A stretch of DNA of 64,000 nucleotides from Ramazzottius varieornatus. Taxonomy: Eukaryota > Tardigrada > Eutardigrada > Parachela > Ramazzottiidae. The stretch spans positions 150,079-214,078 of the forward strand of contig BDGG01000021.1 in assembly GCA_001949185.1 (NCBI GenBank), read 5' to 3'. Positions 46,024 to 60,681 of the stretch are shown in pieces. Under the pieces are notes generated by a model that saw nothing but the letters and a program-made list of their open reading frames with translations, made no database searches and was not told the origin of the DNA. A program made the translations under genes and the position numbers. Positions within the stretch are counted from its first letter, which is position 1; every line of letters starts with the position of its first letter.

Positions 46024-47238
46024 TTTCTGGTGATTGTCGACTTGCTGCACAAAACTTGTGGAGGCTGAGGCTTCATCCGATTTAGCTTGAGCATCGGTAC
46101 TAAATCTGAACTTTTGGGCTTCAGCGCCGACACCGTAAGCCGTAGCGAAGGCACCTTGCCCTTTGTCCAAGCACTGCCTTTTCTTGCCCGAGCTCATATG
46201 GGCCAAGTCCCCGAAGAAGAATGGCCATTGGTCATCTTCACTTGAAGCAGCCCCCTCCCACAACAAGACCTTCTTGCCGAAGATTGTCTGGGCGATGCTG
46301 TTGCAAAGCATTTCGGTACATGAAAAACCGCAAACAAAATGGACAGAAGAGCGACTCTCCGTTCCGACTACCGATAAATATCGCTTACCTTTGACAGTGC
46401 ACCAGGAAGCTGAGCATACTGCGGTCGTTCATCTACATTGAATTTTTCCCGTCATTGTGCTTGACGCTCAAGGTCCCCGGCATCCAGGGATGCTCCCTAG
46501 GACAAGATGACTATACAAGCCTGGATGCATACTAACTGCAGACTATACTTGCGCCATGAAATTTGAGTGGGCAACTCTCGGCCTTACTTCCATGCTTTGC
46601 CGCTCTCCTCGCATGACATCCACCTTTCAAAACAGACCACTCGATGAGTGCTAGATGTTGGAAAGGTCAACGGAGGACGTGCCTACTTACCGCATGGCTA
46701 GCTGAAAAAGATCGAGGAAGCCAAAGTGGATGGTGAGGATGGATTACCGCTGAAGCCTGCTTCTCCACCAGGAGCTCCTTCATGGCGTTCGTCTGGAGAG
46801 TCAGGCTGTGATTGAGGCAATTCTGCTGTGCTTTCCAGCATGTCTCTGGTAGCTTTCGCGACTGTCCCTTCAGAAGCGGCCTGGCGGCGTCCGGAGGTGA
46901 CCGCTGGTTCTTAGTGCCACACTGGGGGCAAGGTTGTGAGGCGCGCTCGTCTGATGGCAAGGCTGCCGTACAGGGGGGCCACACGACGCACCACAGCGGC
47001 TTCATCTCCTTCTCGGCTTCCACAACATTACTGCATTTGTCACAGCAACAAGCGCCTTGCCCGTAGTTGTACAAATATCAGGCATGCCCGACTGCTCCAA
47101 GCATTCCGGGAGTGAGGTACTTGCTGGAGGTGGTCTTGAGACAGTGGAGCAACGCTTGTGCCAATGGACCGTCCACACCCACGGGCACGGAGTAGCCGTC
47201 AAGATTTCCTGGCCTATCCTGTACGACCCCCCCCCCAA
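46009..47238 (-). CDS. Probable Cys-rich protein of unknown family (model incomplete)
   Basis: Two or three minus-strand exons are likely. The upstream frame (about 47238-47060) overlaps, without a clean join, the frame 47074-46667. The latter has YGQGACCCDKCSNVVEAEKE, CVVWPPC and CPQCGTKNQ, three Cys pairs that could bind zinc. The last frame, 46311-46009, reads WPFFFGDLAHMSSGKKRQCL and ends NHQKKIYD. The cysteine-rich segment after a Tyr/Gly motif is reminiscent of the post-SET region of SMYD-type proteins, but I see no SET core, so I make no family call. It lies in the same orientation as HDHD5, upstream on that strand. Confidence 0.35.
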
Positions 47239-47492
47239 AGACTGCCTTTTCCGGCCATCTTGGTCAGAAACGCTACTGTGGCGGTGCGAAACTATTTAAA
47301 AGCATCGAGATCTTTTTGACAAAGTCCGGGCAGACCATTAAAAGTCAGTAGCATGGCCGCTCATTGGCATCTGAACGCGTAAGCCGTCACTCAACTACCT
47401 GTTAGGTGGGCTGCAGTAACGTCTCAGGGTTCGACAGTGGTAGGCACCATGCATGGGCTATGCATAAAAGGTTTTCCGCTCATGTTTTGACT

Positions 47493-49971
<2,479 letters not shown>

Positions 49972-50700
49972 CTACGTGAAGGAATAATAAACTATATATC
50001 ACCCCTTTACTCTCTGCCCCGTTAAAAGGCCATTCAATACCTATGACAGTCAAATGAGTCCATCATCACTGCTATAGACCGCCGTGACGTCGCGTCACTT
50101 TCTCCAAACGTGGTGCGTGATGTCATTGCGGCTATTGACTTGTAATTACCTTGGAATATTCCCGACGTCTCGTTATCGCTATTGTTCTCAGAGTCAGCGC
50201 CCCAAGTACGCAATCATGGATCACTCGCAGACCGACAGGCTGAGTAAAGACTGTTGCGCCTTGCATGGTGACGAACAAACCATCTCAACGATTACTCCTC
50301 ACCAAACTATCCATGACGAAGAAGCTCGTCCTTTCCACTTCCGGTCGGAGTATCGGCTGCTAGAACTTTGACGCTTCACGAAGACCCATCCACGGAGAAA
50401 AAGGAACTAATCCGGTAGGATCACCGCGAACAGTCGTCAGCGTTAGAGAAGACTCCAATGAGCACCCACGAGCATGCGGATGCAGACGACAAACGGGGAG
50501 GAAGGGAGATGCTTAGATGCACACAGAGCGCCCCAGCTGGTAAGTTTTACGCTACCCACCTTCCCTAGTTTCGTCCTCCCCTTCGGCTGTGAGCTGCCCT
50601 TTCCCTTACGACCACAATTCTGCATGGACAAGGTTCGATCGCCGGATTCCTCCCAGTCACGGTTCCGGTTCGCCAAGAGGAAACTGCTAGCTGGGAAGAA
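49972..50700. other. Upstream of HDHD5, no gene resolved
   Basis: It should contain the HDHD5 start exon and promoter. Plus-strand frames at 50474-50896 lack recognisable motifs. Confidence 0.35.
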
Positions 50701-50916
50701 ACTGAGCAGTGGGCAGAGTAGATCAGTAAGGCGTGGCCAGATAACATCATATGGAACGGGGCATGAAATTAAAGAATATCCGCAAAAGACCAATCAGGGA
50801 ACAAGATCTCCGACTTGGACAATCTTGATTGGCGGACTAAAGATAATTTTCCTCTTGTTGCCGCTCCATGCTCCCCAAGCTAGCCCGCCTTACTGATCTA
50901 CTCTGCCCACTGCTCA
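50701..50916. mobile_element. Element bounded by perfect 30-bp inverted repeats
   Basis: GAGCAGTGGGCAGAGTAGAT then CAGTAAGGCG at the left (about 50704) is repeated exactly in reverse complement at the right (about 50886-50915). The 150 bp between has no ORF of note. Perfect identity suggests a recent insertion or snap-back duplication. Confidence 0.65.
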
Positions 50917-52230
50917 ATTCTTTAGATATGAGCCTATGAGATTGAATTTTTCATTTCAGAATTTAGAGAAATGGCAAGTGAACCAACAAGCAATCAAGTG
51001 ATCACTGCAACCCTGCCGTGCCGGGAATAAGTACTAAGCAATCAACAAACCAAGTCAATCAAACCGTCCTGCGCAAACTACGCACTGATGTCCCACCCTC
51101 AGCCTGCGCCCTGCTCCAATCATAATCGGTGGTTTAAGTCTGGTTTGTGGCAGTCTGGCAACCTTAGCCAGCCCATACCCAAAGGATTATGAATCGCAAA
51201 CTCATCAGAGGAAGCTCGAGCTCCAGACAGCACAATCCTTTTCTCAGGATGATTTCTCGATTTTTTCTGATTTTTTGACAAATTTTTCCAAGTTTTTGAT
51301 GAGTCATGAGTCGTGATTTCGGATTTGATCAATCAAATCTGTACTAATCATTCGAAGATGCTGGCGTATTGATTAATACGGAATCGATAACCCTGTTGAT
51401 AGTACCACTTGACGGCACTGCACGATCAACAGGGTATAATAATGCACTATGCCTGTACGTACAACAGATGACTAATGGTAGAGACCATTTTCGGTGCCAA
51501 GAAATTTTTGTTTGATCTTCCGCCATAAGCTTAGGCTTGCCATAGTTTGCTCCAATTTAAGGCCTTTAGAATGCCTTAAACAGCTTTCTAGGATGACTCA
51601 AATGGTCTATGATTCATTCTAAAGCTCCGCTAGAAGGCCAGCCTTTTGGGCGGAGCTCTCGCAATATAAAAGCACTTTAATGCTTCTTGAATCTCACGCA
51701 CTGACGTCACGATGCTCGCCACATTTACGGGTGTAGTGACTCACATAGGGTACGCGTGGTGTGACGCAAAAGCGTGAGATTCAAGCAGCATTACAGTAAT
51801 AAAATGACTGCATGGTTTCCAAGTGCCCAGAAGTTGCCGTAGAAGCCCCGTAGGAGTGACTCGTATTACTTTGTAATGGTTTTTCCCCTGATTGCCACGT
51901 TATAAAAGTTGCGATTTGACAGCAGTTACTATCAGGTATGTACGGAACAGAAGATGGAGAGCAGATCACGTAGAAACTCTGGCTCACCAGGAGATACGAG
52001 CGGAATCAACCAGCATCAGAGGGCTCAGCTGGAAACCTCAAGTATATATCCCCACCGTCTCAGCGAAGGTCGACACCGGAAGCGAACGACAAGACCGACT
52101 GACTCCACATCGTTGATGGTTTTGTCTGACTTTGTCTCTCGCAAGCAGAGGTAAAAAAATACGAGTGTTTGCGACGACTTCAAAGATGTCTCTCAGAAGA
52201 TCTGGTTCAGGTATGTATGCATATATGTAA
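50917..52230. other. Intergenic with a hairpin at 51682-51791
   Basis: AATGCTTCTTGAATCTCACG at 51682 pairs with GCGTGAGATTCAAGCAGCAT at 51770 around about 65 bases. No gene is supported elsewhere here. Confidence 0.45.
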
Positions 52231-52711
52231 TTATTTGACAAACTTTCGTTTCGAAATGCGGAGGTTCGTGGGAAAGTAAGGTGGTGGTGCATCGTTTAGT
52301 TGTCTCAGCCATTGCATGGCAGCTCGAAAGAGCGGCTTGGATGCGGAAGTGGGAGGCAGCACCATGGTGGCACTAGGCTTTTCCCCGGGGCGCGACCTGT
52401 TGACGGTGCTCAACTGTCGTCACTGGGCGGGAGCTGCCCACGGAGATGAGACATCTTCAGCAGTGCAGACCAGCAGGGGGAAGCGCAAGCCTTTCAAGAA
52501 GCTCGGTCGGAGGGATGTCTGCCCATGCAGCCAGTACCAACTTTCGAGAACAACGACTGGACCATGCTGAAAGTGGTGCAATGGGCGAGGACAAGTTGCC
52601 GCGAGTGGTGCGCGACTGCTCAGAACAATGGCTGACATGATTGATCAAAGTCCACTGTAGTTTTTCGGCCATCTGCTGTACTTGCAGATTGCCGTCTTTT
52701 CCAAGAGCCAT
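52231..52711 (-). other. Uncertain coding segment with an in-frame TGA
   Basis: The frame from about 52638 reads VLESWYWLHGQTSLRPSFL and ends PAQ at TGA 52420. The same frame continues with MVLPPTSASKPLFRAAMQWL and ends RISKRKFVK at 52231. A second frame (52711-52457) starts MALGKDGNLQVQQMAEKLQW. I cannot join these or recognise a family. It may be a small gene with an unseen intron or a decayed copy. Confidence 0.25.
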
Positions 52712-52884
52712 ATCTGTGACAGTGCTGGAAGAAGCCAGTGCTTCAAAGCTCCGAGAATAAACTGCTAAAAGTGCTCTAGAATAAGCTCAAGTCGACTGTC
52801 GGCCCATTTAATAAATATGGAATTTTAGAATAATGGCGGTTTCGTCGTAACTAACAACAGTCTGCACGGAACAAGAGCTGCAGC

Positions 52885-53586
52885 TCAGGGCTGTAATCTT
52901 GGTAGCTGGGTCTCTGAAGAAGCTTGAGCGATGTCAGCTTGGCAGGGCTTACTGTTACAGGACTCGACTTCCTCTTCGGTAATTCCGCCATGACAGGCAC
53001 CACGTGAACACTTTCGTCCGCGCTTGCGAGTGTGGCCAGGGCCGCACGTACCTGAGCAAGGACTCCAAGGTCCCCACATAGCCCACACTGCGTAATCAGC
53101 ACAACTTCATTTTTCAATGGTTATAATATGACTTATGCTTATGCCTACGAGCACTGTACTGTTTGTCAACCTTTCCCAACTGAAAAAAGCAAGGTTACCC
53201 AGATGATCCTTTTCTTTTTCGATAACAACACTTGGTGCCTTTTCAGCTGTACTGGGAAGGCCAACTGACTGCTCATCATCATTACTGACTACAGCTTCCT
53301 CCACTTCCTCGTCTTCGTCATTTTGGTCACCATTGCCCTCCTTCCTCTCCGACCATGCTTCCAAGGTTTCCGTATGGACAATAGGGCTATCATCGAACTG
53401 CCGACTTTTCTTCGCTCCATGGAGCCGTTCGACATGGAGTTTCCGGTACTGCTGAGACTCGCTGTTTCCCAATGAACGTGCTTTGGCAGTGCCCACCACA
53501 ATGCAAAGCGTCCCAGTGACGCAGCAGAGAAACGGTAGAGACGATATCATTCTCCAACAGGCAACACCACGATTGTTGCGCGACAA
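52885..53586 (-). CDS. Small secreted protein with one thrombospondin type-1 repeat (196 aa)
   Basis: Two exons, 53586-53199 and 53087-52885, join at a GTAACC donor and CGCAG acceptor in phase 1 (591 nt). An internal Met at 53550 begins a typical signal peptide (MISSLPFLCCVTGTLCIVVG), so that start may be the real one. The middle is charged and acidic (NGDQNDEDEEVEEAVVSNDD). The C-terminal exon is one TSP1 repeat: WAMWGPWSPCSGTCGPG, KRGRKCSRGACHG, CNSKPC. It has the WxxWxxW-like tryptophans and the expected six cysteines. The splice join itself creates the start of this motif, which supports the model. TSP1 repeats bind glycosaminoglycans and matrix partners, so an extracellular role is likely. 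It lies about 200 bp downstream of LTN1 on the same strand. Confidence 0.75.
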
Positions 53587-53789
53587 CTACGACACATTTT
53601 AAGGACGTTAACAAGAGAAAAGCTCAACAAAAGTCCGTCCGTGTCACGATCGCCGAAAGAGTTTCGATAGACATTGTACGTACAAAATATATATTTCAGA
53701 AAGTGCATAAACAGCCGAGGAATAAATAGGTTATATTGGAACTATGGTCACCAGTACTCTACACAACGTGAAGTTCGCAAGAAAACATA

Positions 53790-56700
53790 TCAGAAAAACT
53801 TTTCTCGACAGAGCGGACAGGTTGGGTCAACTTGCTGTTCGAACCAGCGATACAGACAAGCATTATGAAACTTATTCTTGCAAGTTTTACACTGCATCTG
53901 CGGCAGTGCGGCACTCTTGACTTCGACAATGGACAAACAAATAGCACAAGCCTGAATGTCTCTAAATTTCTTGTCGACACTGCTCTTCCAGGCCAGCAAA
54001 CCATCCAAAATGGAGCCATTCTGCCGTTGTAGGAACCCGCGAAGACGGATGACCCATTGATCCCATGCGTCAGAGGCACTTCCTGTGGAAGAAATGTACA
54101 AACTTTCAGCTTTATGATACTATCAGCTGGATCGACAAATACCAAGTAAGGAACAGACCTTTGGTTCGTCCCCAGGAAACGGTGGCACTTGACAGCGGAT
54201 AGTCTTTGGGAATTCTTATCACAATCTCCGCAATCCAAACTTCGACCCTGTAAGATACAAGACGATGAACAGACCATCTGGCCAAAGTGAAACATGGTGA
54301 AAGCTTCTTCTTACCGGTATTCAGCGGTAATTTCCGCTACGGTCGGCCTGACGCTGACCTTGAAGTTATCAAAGGCGACATGGCGAGCTTGAAGATCTGC
54401 GGCCAGCAGCTCATTTCTGACCAGTTGAGGCGTCACATGCCTGGCCGTATACTTGTCGACATCGCGGGCCACGCTTCCCTGTTTGCGACCGAACCAAGCC
54501 CGGGCCAGCATCGGCATCTGCTGCAAGGCTGTGGCATACACTTCCGGTGCCAACATCTGCATATCGTTCAAACTCGGCACAAAGATGGTCTGTCGACGGA
54601 CTTGTTCTTCATCGGAATGTAGCGGCAGCAAGCGTGTCATGTTATCCAGCAGTTGGCTGTAGCTTCCGGATGACTCAAGGTACTTGGCAAAGGCTTGCTT
54701 GGCTTCGTTGGACTCGTTACTTATCCAGGCTAGGATGGCCTTCCAAGTCATCAAGTAAGCCAGCATGTAGGTATACGAGTCCGTTTGTGGCACTACTGAC
54801 CCAAAGGCTTCACCTGAAAACATACACATTCCCATCGAACATTCAAAATACAGGGTGAATGCTCGTTTTATCAGGTGCGGAAGTATGACTTGTCCCTTTT
54901 CGAAGGAACACATTTAAAATTTTTTTCTGGGTTTGTTTCTGCTCTTCTCTCTTCTCCCCAATGTAATGTGTTGTCTACCAACACTCCTCTTTTCACGGCA
55001 GTAGGAACTAGGTCTGTGCGTTAACAACGGAAGGAGAAAGCCGGGTTTAAAGTCAAACGGGGAAATAATGTTCGCTGTTTTTTCAAATTTTTTCTCACGG
55101 CACTGGCCTCATCAACTTCAAAGCGCTCTAGCGACGTGCCCAAGTTTTCACTCGGATAACTTTGGCACCCTGAACTTAAAAGAACAACCCTGATAGTGCT
55201 TTTGAGAAAACGTTACTAGAGTAAGTTTTGCAGACATTATCAGGCTTTCGAAGAAAATTTTGCGCTCGAAAAGTCTGTTTTCCCGAAAGTGACGGGTTTT
55301 TCATAAGACAGTCACTTTCGTTAAACTGAATTTTCTTCTCGACGAACACCGAAGATTCGAATATCCATGAGTACGTTCGAAAGCCGAATGATGGGGCATC
55401 ACGTCACAAAAATGTTGGTATGAAACACTTCGCTCAAACGAAAGAAAACAATTTTTGAAGTTGGTGCTCGGAAACGGGGGACAAGTCATACTTCCGCACC
55501 TGATAGCATCTTTAACACATTAACATCAAGAACCTGCATACAACCAATCACCGCGCATATGTGTATGCAGGTGCTGGAAAGTGAATGTTCACCGCGTTCG
55601 CAGATATAATTCTTCACAACAAGATATTGTTACCTAATGGTACGTCGTCCAGCATGGTCTCGACAATGTCGCCGGACTCTTGCAATAGTGACAGGAGCTC
55701 GAGCGGAGGTGACAGGGGCTCTACTTCCGGTTCCTTTTCCTTCTCTTTAGGATTACTGCTGGCCACCGTACTGACCGACTCCTTTGGCGCTTTGTCTTTG
55801 GCTTGTCCGATCTCGATAACGGCCATGACGTTGTCGGTGCGGTAGGTGGGAGGAAAGAAGGGAATGAGGTTGGTGAGGACATGCGTGGATAGAAGCTGGA
55901 AGTGGGGGACTCGGTGGAGAAGAAGGGGAGCAAAGAGGCGAATGAGGGCCAAGACCATGTCCACGGGCCGCGACTGCAGAGAAGACAAGCGGTCCGGAAG
56001 GCCTATCTCCAACTTGAACATGGTCTCCCATACCGGCCGCAGCAAACCCTAGAGACCAAAGTTCGAAGTCAGTTTACAGCAGTCGGCCGACAAAGTGAAC
56101 AAGATTTCTTTTCCGAGTGACGCACATTCTCTGTGTCATTAGCTGAAGGCGTGCGCCATTTGGGAAACTGATCTCGTCGAGTTGCTTCTCAAGTGACGCA
56201 CGTGTTCGGTGTTATGCGCTGAAAGTGTGCGCCACTTGAAAGCGATCTTGTAAAGTTTCCTTGCTTCGGTTAGAATGACAGCGTACCTGAGCATCCGCAG
56301 CGAAGAGCTGAAGCAAGCTGCAGATGGCAGCTATCAGCCTGGCTACTAAGGGATGTCGATGTGTCAGGTACTCGTCGCTCTCTTCGGCAAAGCGAAAGAG
56401 CCCATCGAGAAGTGAGGCTAGTATTCTAGGGAAGGAGAACTCTGTCAGTTCCAGCCACAACATGCCCGAGTCTTTCAGTGTCTCGGCATTCCTAACGATC
56501 TCCGCTACCCCATTCAAGGCTTCCTGAACCAAGACCACAACTTTGACGTTATCCAGAGAAAAGTGCGGGGACTGCAGGCAGGCGACCCAGTCAATAACGA
56601 CACTGCCAAACTTATCCAGCACCGGCCCGCTATACGACAGGTCCAGACAGCGCTCTTTCAGCAGAGTGGGAACGACACGGAGAAGCTGGACTTGAGACCA

Positions 56701-59700
56701 GGCAGTCTGGCTGATGCTCTCGATGGTTGTCGGCAGTTCGATGGTGGTTAGAATGTCCTCTAAGCCATCACGGAGTGCGCTACCATAGTCACTGCACTTG
56801 TCATGGCTAGACATGCCGCTGTAGTGGACAGCCAGGTCCAGCGGTGTCAAGTCTTGGATGGAGGTCGTCGGGAACCTGGCTGGTCCAATCATTGTCCAGA
56901 AAGAAGCTATCCACTTGTCTGTGTGAAACAACACTGCTATATCTGCCTACTAGCAAGGCGGATATTTGGGAGTTTGCAAAGCAACTCGACAACCTTTTAT
57001 CCCCCAAGTGGCGCACAGTGTTAGCAAAAAACAGCGAAAACATGCGCCACTCGGAAGAATCATCCGGCTAAGGTGTTTGGCCCAGCTTGCTTCTTCTTTT
57101 ATTACTGTACCATTTGGATAGGCCTGAAGGAGCATGCAATAAGTTTCCTCGGTGAAAGCCAGCTGAAACTTTTGATGGTAGGCTTCGGCTTGCATACGTA
57201 ACTGTTCATCATAAACGAGGGGTGGGGAGGTGAGAGCGAGGTGGTTGTAAGCCGTCACGGCTAACAGACAGCGGGTGAAAGCAGCCACCTCCTTCTGGAA
57301 CAGCCGCTGGACCATATCGTGGCGGAGAAGAGTAAGGACGAAGGCACAACAGACCGCTGCTTGCTGCATGGCTTCATCCCAGAAAGCATGCACCATCCGC
57401 ACATCTTCACCCATTTCCAGAGCCGTCAAACGACCAACCAAGACATCGCTTCGTCTCAAGACTTTGTCGCCTACGGCATTAAAATCGGCCATGTTCAAGG
57501 CCAACTGGACAAATTCTTCTCTTACTAAACCTTCCTCTGATAAACTTTTGGCCATCTGTACGAAGCGAGTAAGGAAGTCTTGGCTGTCTTTCATGCTCAG
57601 CGCTTGCACTATCTTCTCCGTGACTTGCGGTGTGCTCCATTGGCTCGACAGGCGATCCGCCATGGGCAGGAAGATGTTAGCAACCTCCACCAGCTCGCCT
57701 TCATCTGTATTGTGATCGACAGCCAAGTCGACAAGCGTGGAAACTATCAGAGCTGGTAAGGAGGCCACCTCCATGCCGCTGGACATGACAGTGCCATACA
57801 GCCTTAATCGAGCCACCACGTCCAACTTCTCAGCTCTGGCCAAGAACTGCTTAATGATGTCACTGGAGGAAGACGTTCCTTGCCTAGACCGTAAGTGCGC
57901 CAAGATAGTCAGCAAGGCCTGCGACTCCTCCAGGCCTTGTCGGCCCTTCTTATTCTTCAGCAAAGACTCGGCCAAGCTCAGCAAGTCAGCCATCTCCCCC
58001 TCGCCCACCAGACTTTGGACCAAGGGCAAACCTCCCTCTTTCTCCAGCTCCTTCAACAGCCGCAAACGATCGCCAAAGGTCAACCAGACCATCTACAAAC
58101 ATCGCGGACATTATATTTTCTAGTCTATATAAGTCTCAATCTCAGTTATGGTTTTATGATCTAAAAGTTATGTCGTAACTGTAGAGGTCGGCACAGCAAC
58201 TCGACCGCACTACTTTGGCAAAAAGGCGCACGTTTCCGGCGTTATTGACTGCAAGCGTGCGCCAAATTGGGACCAATATTGTGGTTCGGTAAGTTAGGTT
58301 TAGCGAGGCGCAGATGCTGGTTACTTACGTTGAAGAGTTGGCGAACGTCGTCTTGAGCTTTGCAATCGGACAGTAAGCGACTGAAGATTTCTAGCTTGGC
58401 TTGCGAGCCATCGAAAAGGGAAGGTATGCTCTGGACGATGAGGCGTTGAGGAGAGAGTCCACCAGGCTCGTTTTCCAGATGGCTCTTAAGTTGATCGTAG
58501 ATGACATCGGAGCGCACGTCGGTCAGCAACGTCTTGAGCATCTGGACGTACTGCTCGTCATCGCTACTTTGTGCAAGCCGTAAAGTCAGGCGAATTAGTT
58601 GAAAGACCACCTCCTACGATGCGCACATCGTTACAATGATGTAGTTGGGTAATGTGAAGGTGTTGAGTTAGGGGCTAACCTGGAATGATTTATCGGCGAC
58701 AATGTACCTGTGTAGAAGCCCCTCTTGGTTTGCCGGCCGAGTACTCTTCACTCGAGCAGCGCCTTCCATCAGCTTGGTCCACCATACCTTCATTCTTCCG
58801 ACGTTGACTTCTTGGGCGTTGCTGTAGGCCAACTTTTCCGCCAGCCTTGCGAACGTTCGCGACGCACACTGATGTTCCCTGCCTTCTCTGTCTATCCAGC
58901 TCAAGAGCATGGCATTGACCACATCCCAGCCTTTGATCATGTTGCTAGTGCCGAAGAAGGCCTCGACATACAGCGGAAGCAGGTGCTGCTCCATCAGCTT
59001 CGTCGCCGTCTCTTCTTCCTCCTTCTTGACGATGTAGCGGAAGCAGTCAGTCACTGCTTGACAGATGACAGGCATGTCTGCTGCCCGCACCTCTTCCGCC
59101 GAGAAACCCTGGACCAAGGCCTTGAGGAGGCTGTCGAATGTTTCAGCCTTCTTGTTGGGTAGCTTGTCGATGAGGACAATCAGGGAAGGGAATGCCACTT
59201 TGGCACAACCGAAGCCACCGTTCTTCAAGAGGATCACTAGTTTGGGAAGGAGAATCTTGTCGGCGCTAACAACTGTCGACCACTGTGCCTCTTTGGTCAA
59301 GACTAGAAGTAAAAGCTCCCATACTTCCGAAGCAGTGCGCAAGTCTTTATCATGCAGCGAACCTGCAACGGTAACCACTCGTTATATCTCGGCTAACACA
59401 GTGCGCCACCTGGGGAAACTGCACAAGACTGTTTTTCCCACGTGGCGCACGTTTCCAGTATTACAAGATAAAAGCCTGCGCCACTCGAAGAAAAGACAAC
59501 AAACTTGTCCAGTTTCTTTGTCAAGCTTTTCATTTCGCAGCTGGCCTTACCAATGACGGCAGTCAATGTCTGCAGCGTATAGTCCCTCACGGCTTGCTCG
59601 TTCCTGTTCCACAACACCGACAGCAGGCGGAAGAAGCCTTGGCGAATTTTCGGGCTTTGTAGCCGTACCAACTTCCAAAAGTCGGCCTTGTCCAGCATGT

Positions 59701-60681
59701 CCTTGATCGAGGGGTAAACCTCTTCCACACCTTCTTTGCTTAGATCCCTAAGGAAGCCGGTCAAAGCCTCCAGGCCTTCCGCTACTTTGCCCTGTTGATC
59801 GTCGCTGAGCGAGGAGACATCTGGGCCCTTACCTCTGGCCTTGTCGGCTAACGACGACTTGGGAAGGATACGATTACGCAGCAGCGTCAGAATGTCTTTA
59901 CTATAGCGTCTCAAGACTTCCGGGCGTTTCTGCTCGCTGAAGGCCGTGTGAAAGGCTAGTCGTGAAGCAGCGGCGGCCGAGGCCTGCATCTGAAACTGCG
60001 ACAGCCACCAGGGACCGATCATCCGGCTGAGGACAGGGACAATGTCCTTCTTCAGCAAAGCAACGTAGTGCTGTTGACATCGACTAGCCAGCTCACGTAC
60101 CCGCGGATCCTCATCTTCCAGGAAGCTAAAATCATCATCCATTCACACCTATCAAACGCATTTTCCATATTACCAGTACCGCAGTACGCCTATAGAACAT
60201 ACCCGACGTAAAATCTGGCCCAGAATGTCCGCGTGTTAACCACATCAGCCACATCTTTAGTGGTGATCATCTGCAGGAAATCATTCAGAGCTTTGACTTT
60301 GGTGGCTGAGTCCTTCTTATCCAGACGTGCTAAACAGTCGTGGACGTCGACGCTCAAGAAGCCGTCTTCCAAGTGTTGTTGCGACGGAAGAAACCTACAG
60401 TATATGCATAATAATTACATATATAGGGGATTACACCAATGAATAAACAAGAATCCCAGTCAGCATGGTTCGTGTTACCCTTCGTCGATCAAAGCTGATG
60501 TGCTGGACTTGACAATGTCGGGAGTTCTGTGGACATCATCCTCCAGCAACTTTTGTGCTCCGGCACTTCGTAATGGATTATCCTGCTTCCGTCCCTGCTT
60601 TACCTTCGGCGCTCTGCCCGATGCCTTCCCTACCACCACCACCTCCACATCTTTATCCATCTTCGCGGACACAAGGCACAA
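53790..60681 (-). CDS. LTN1: Listerin, E3 ubiquitin ligase of ribosome quality control (1621 aa)
   Basis: Eleven exons join in frame: 60681-60479, 60394-60203, 60125-59551, 59362-58680, 58613-58329, 58092-57111, 56936-56287, 56048-55634, 54813-54315, 54247-54159, 54082-53790 (4866 nt). Listerin ubiquitinates nascent chains stuck on 60S subunits. The N-terminal domain has CLARLDKKDSATKVKALNDF and EDEDPRVRELASRC, as in human LTN1. Long HEAT-like helical repeats fill the middle. The RWD-like part has VWIAEIVIRIPKDYPLS. The C-terminal RING-CH finger is complete: CAICLSIVEV, CKTCKNKFHNACLYRWF and CPLCREKFF, all eight zinc ligands present. The protein ends at FF, as in other listerins. Length is close to human (1766 aa). 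An alternative start is Met at 60660. Five introns carry inserted palindromes or elements. Confidence 0.93.
54868..55506. mobile_element. Non-autonomous DNA element in an LTN1 intron, about 635 bp
   Basis: ATCAGGTGCGGAAGTATGAC then TTGTCCC at 54872 is repeated exactly in reverse complement at about 55476-55503. The similarity fades inward over a further 30-40 bases. An internal short hairpin (GAAAGTGAC...GTCACTTTC) lies near 55285-55320. No transposase frame is present. It enlarges the intron between exons 8 and 9. Confidence 0.7.
55531..55576. repeat. Intronic palindrome, CCTGCATACA family (LTN1)
   Basis: AACCTGCATACAACC pairs with TGTGTATGCAGGTGC around a short loop. Related to 6853-6917 in HIBADH. 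Confidence 0.65.
56087..56182. repeat. Intronic palindrome, GTGGCGCAC family, copy 1 of a tandem pair (LTN1 intron 7)
   Basis: Arms AACAAGATTTCTTTTCCGAG then TGACGCACATT, and AAGGCGTGCGCCATTTGG, then GAAACTGATCTCGTCGAGTT. Intron 56049-56286. Confidence 0.7.
56182..56256. repeat. Intronic palindrome, GTGGCGCAC family, copy 2 of a tandem pair (LTN1 intron 7)
   Basis: Arms TCTCAAGTGACGCACGTG and AAAGTGTGCGCCACTTGAAA, then GCGATCTTGTAAAG. Directly abuts copy 1; together they fill most of the 238-nt intron. Confidence 0.7.
56983..57066. repeat. Intronic palindrome, GTGGCGCAC family (LTN1 intron 6)
   Basis: Arms ACTCGACAACCTTTTATCCC then CCAAGTGGCGCACAG, and CATGCGCCACTCGGAAG. It takes up half of the 174-nt intron 56937-57110. 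Confidence 0.7.
58197..58292. repeat. Intronic palindrome, GTGGCGCAC family (LTN1 intron 5)
   Basis: Arms ACTCGACCGCACTACTTTGG then AAAAAGGCGCACG, and CAAGCGTGCGCCAAATTGG. Intron 58093-58328. Confidence 0.7.
59399..59502. repeat. Intronic palindrome, GTGGCGCAC family, one full and one half copy (LTN1 intron 3)
   Basis: A half copy CAGTGCGCCACCTGGGGAAA (59399) is followed by a full copy. The full copy has arms GACTGTTTTTCCCACGTGGC then GCACG, and AGCCTGCGCCACTCGAAG. Intron 59363-59550. Confidence 0.7.

Noticed and set aside
46667-47238. SMYD-type methyltransferase
   Set aside because: The cysteine-rich segment is suggestive, but no SET core or MYND ligands could be assembled in one frame.
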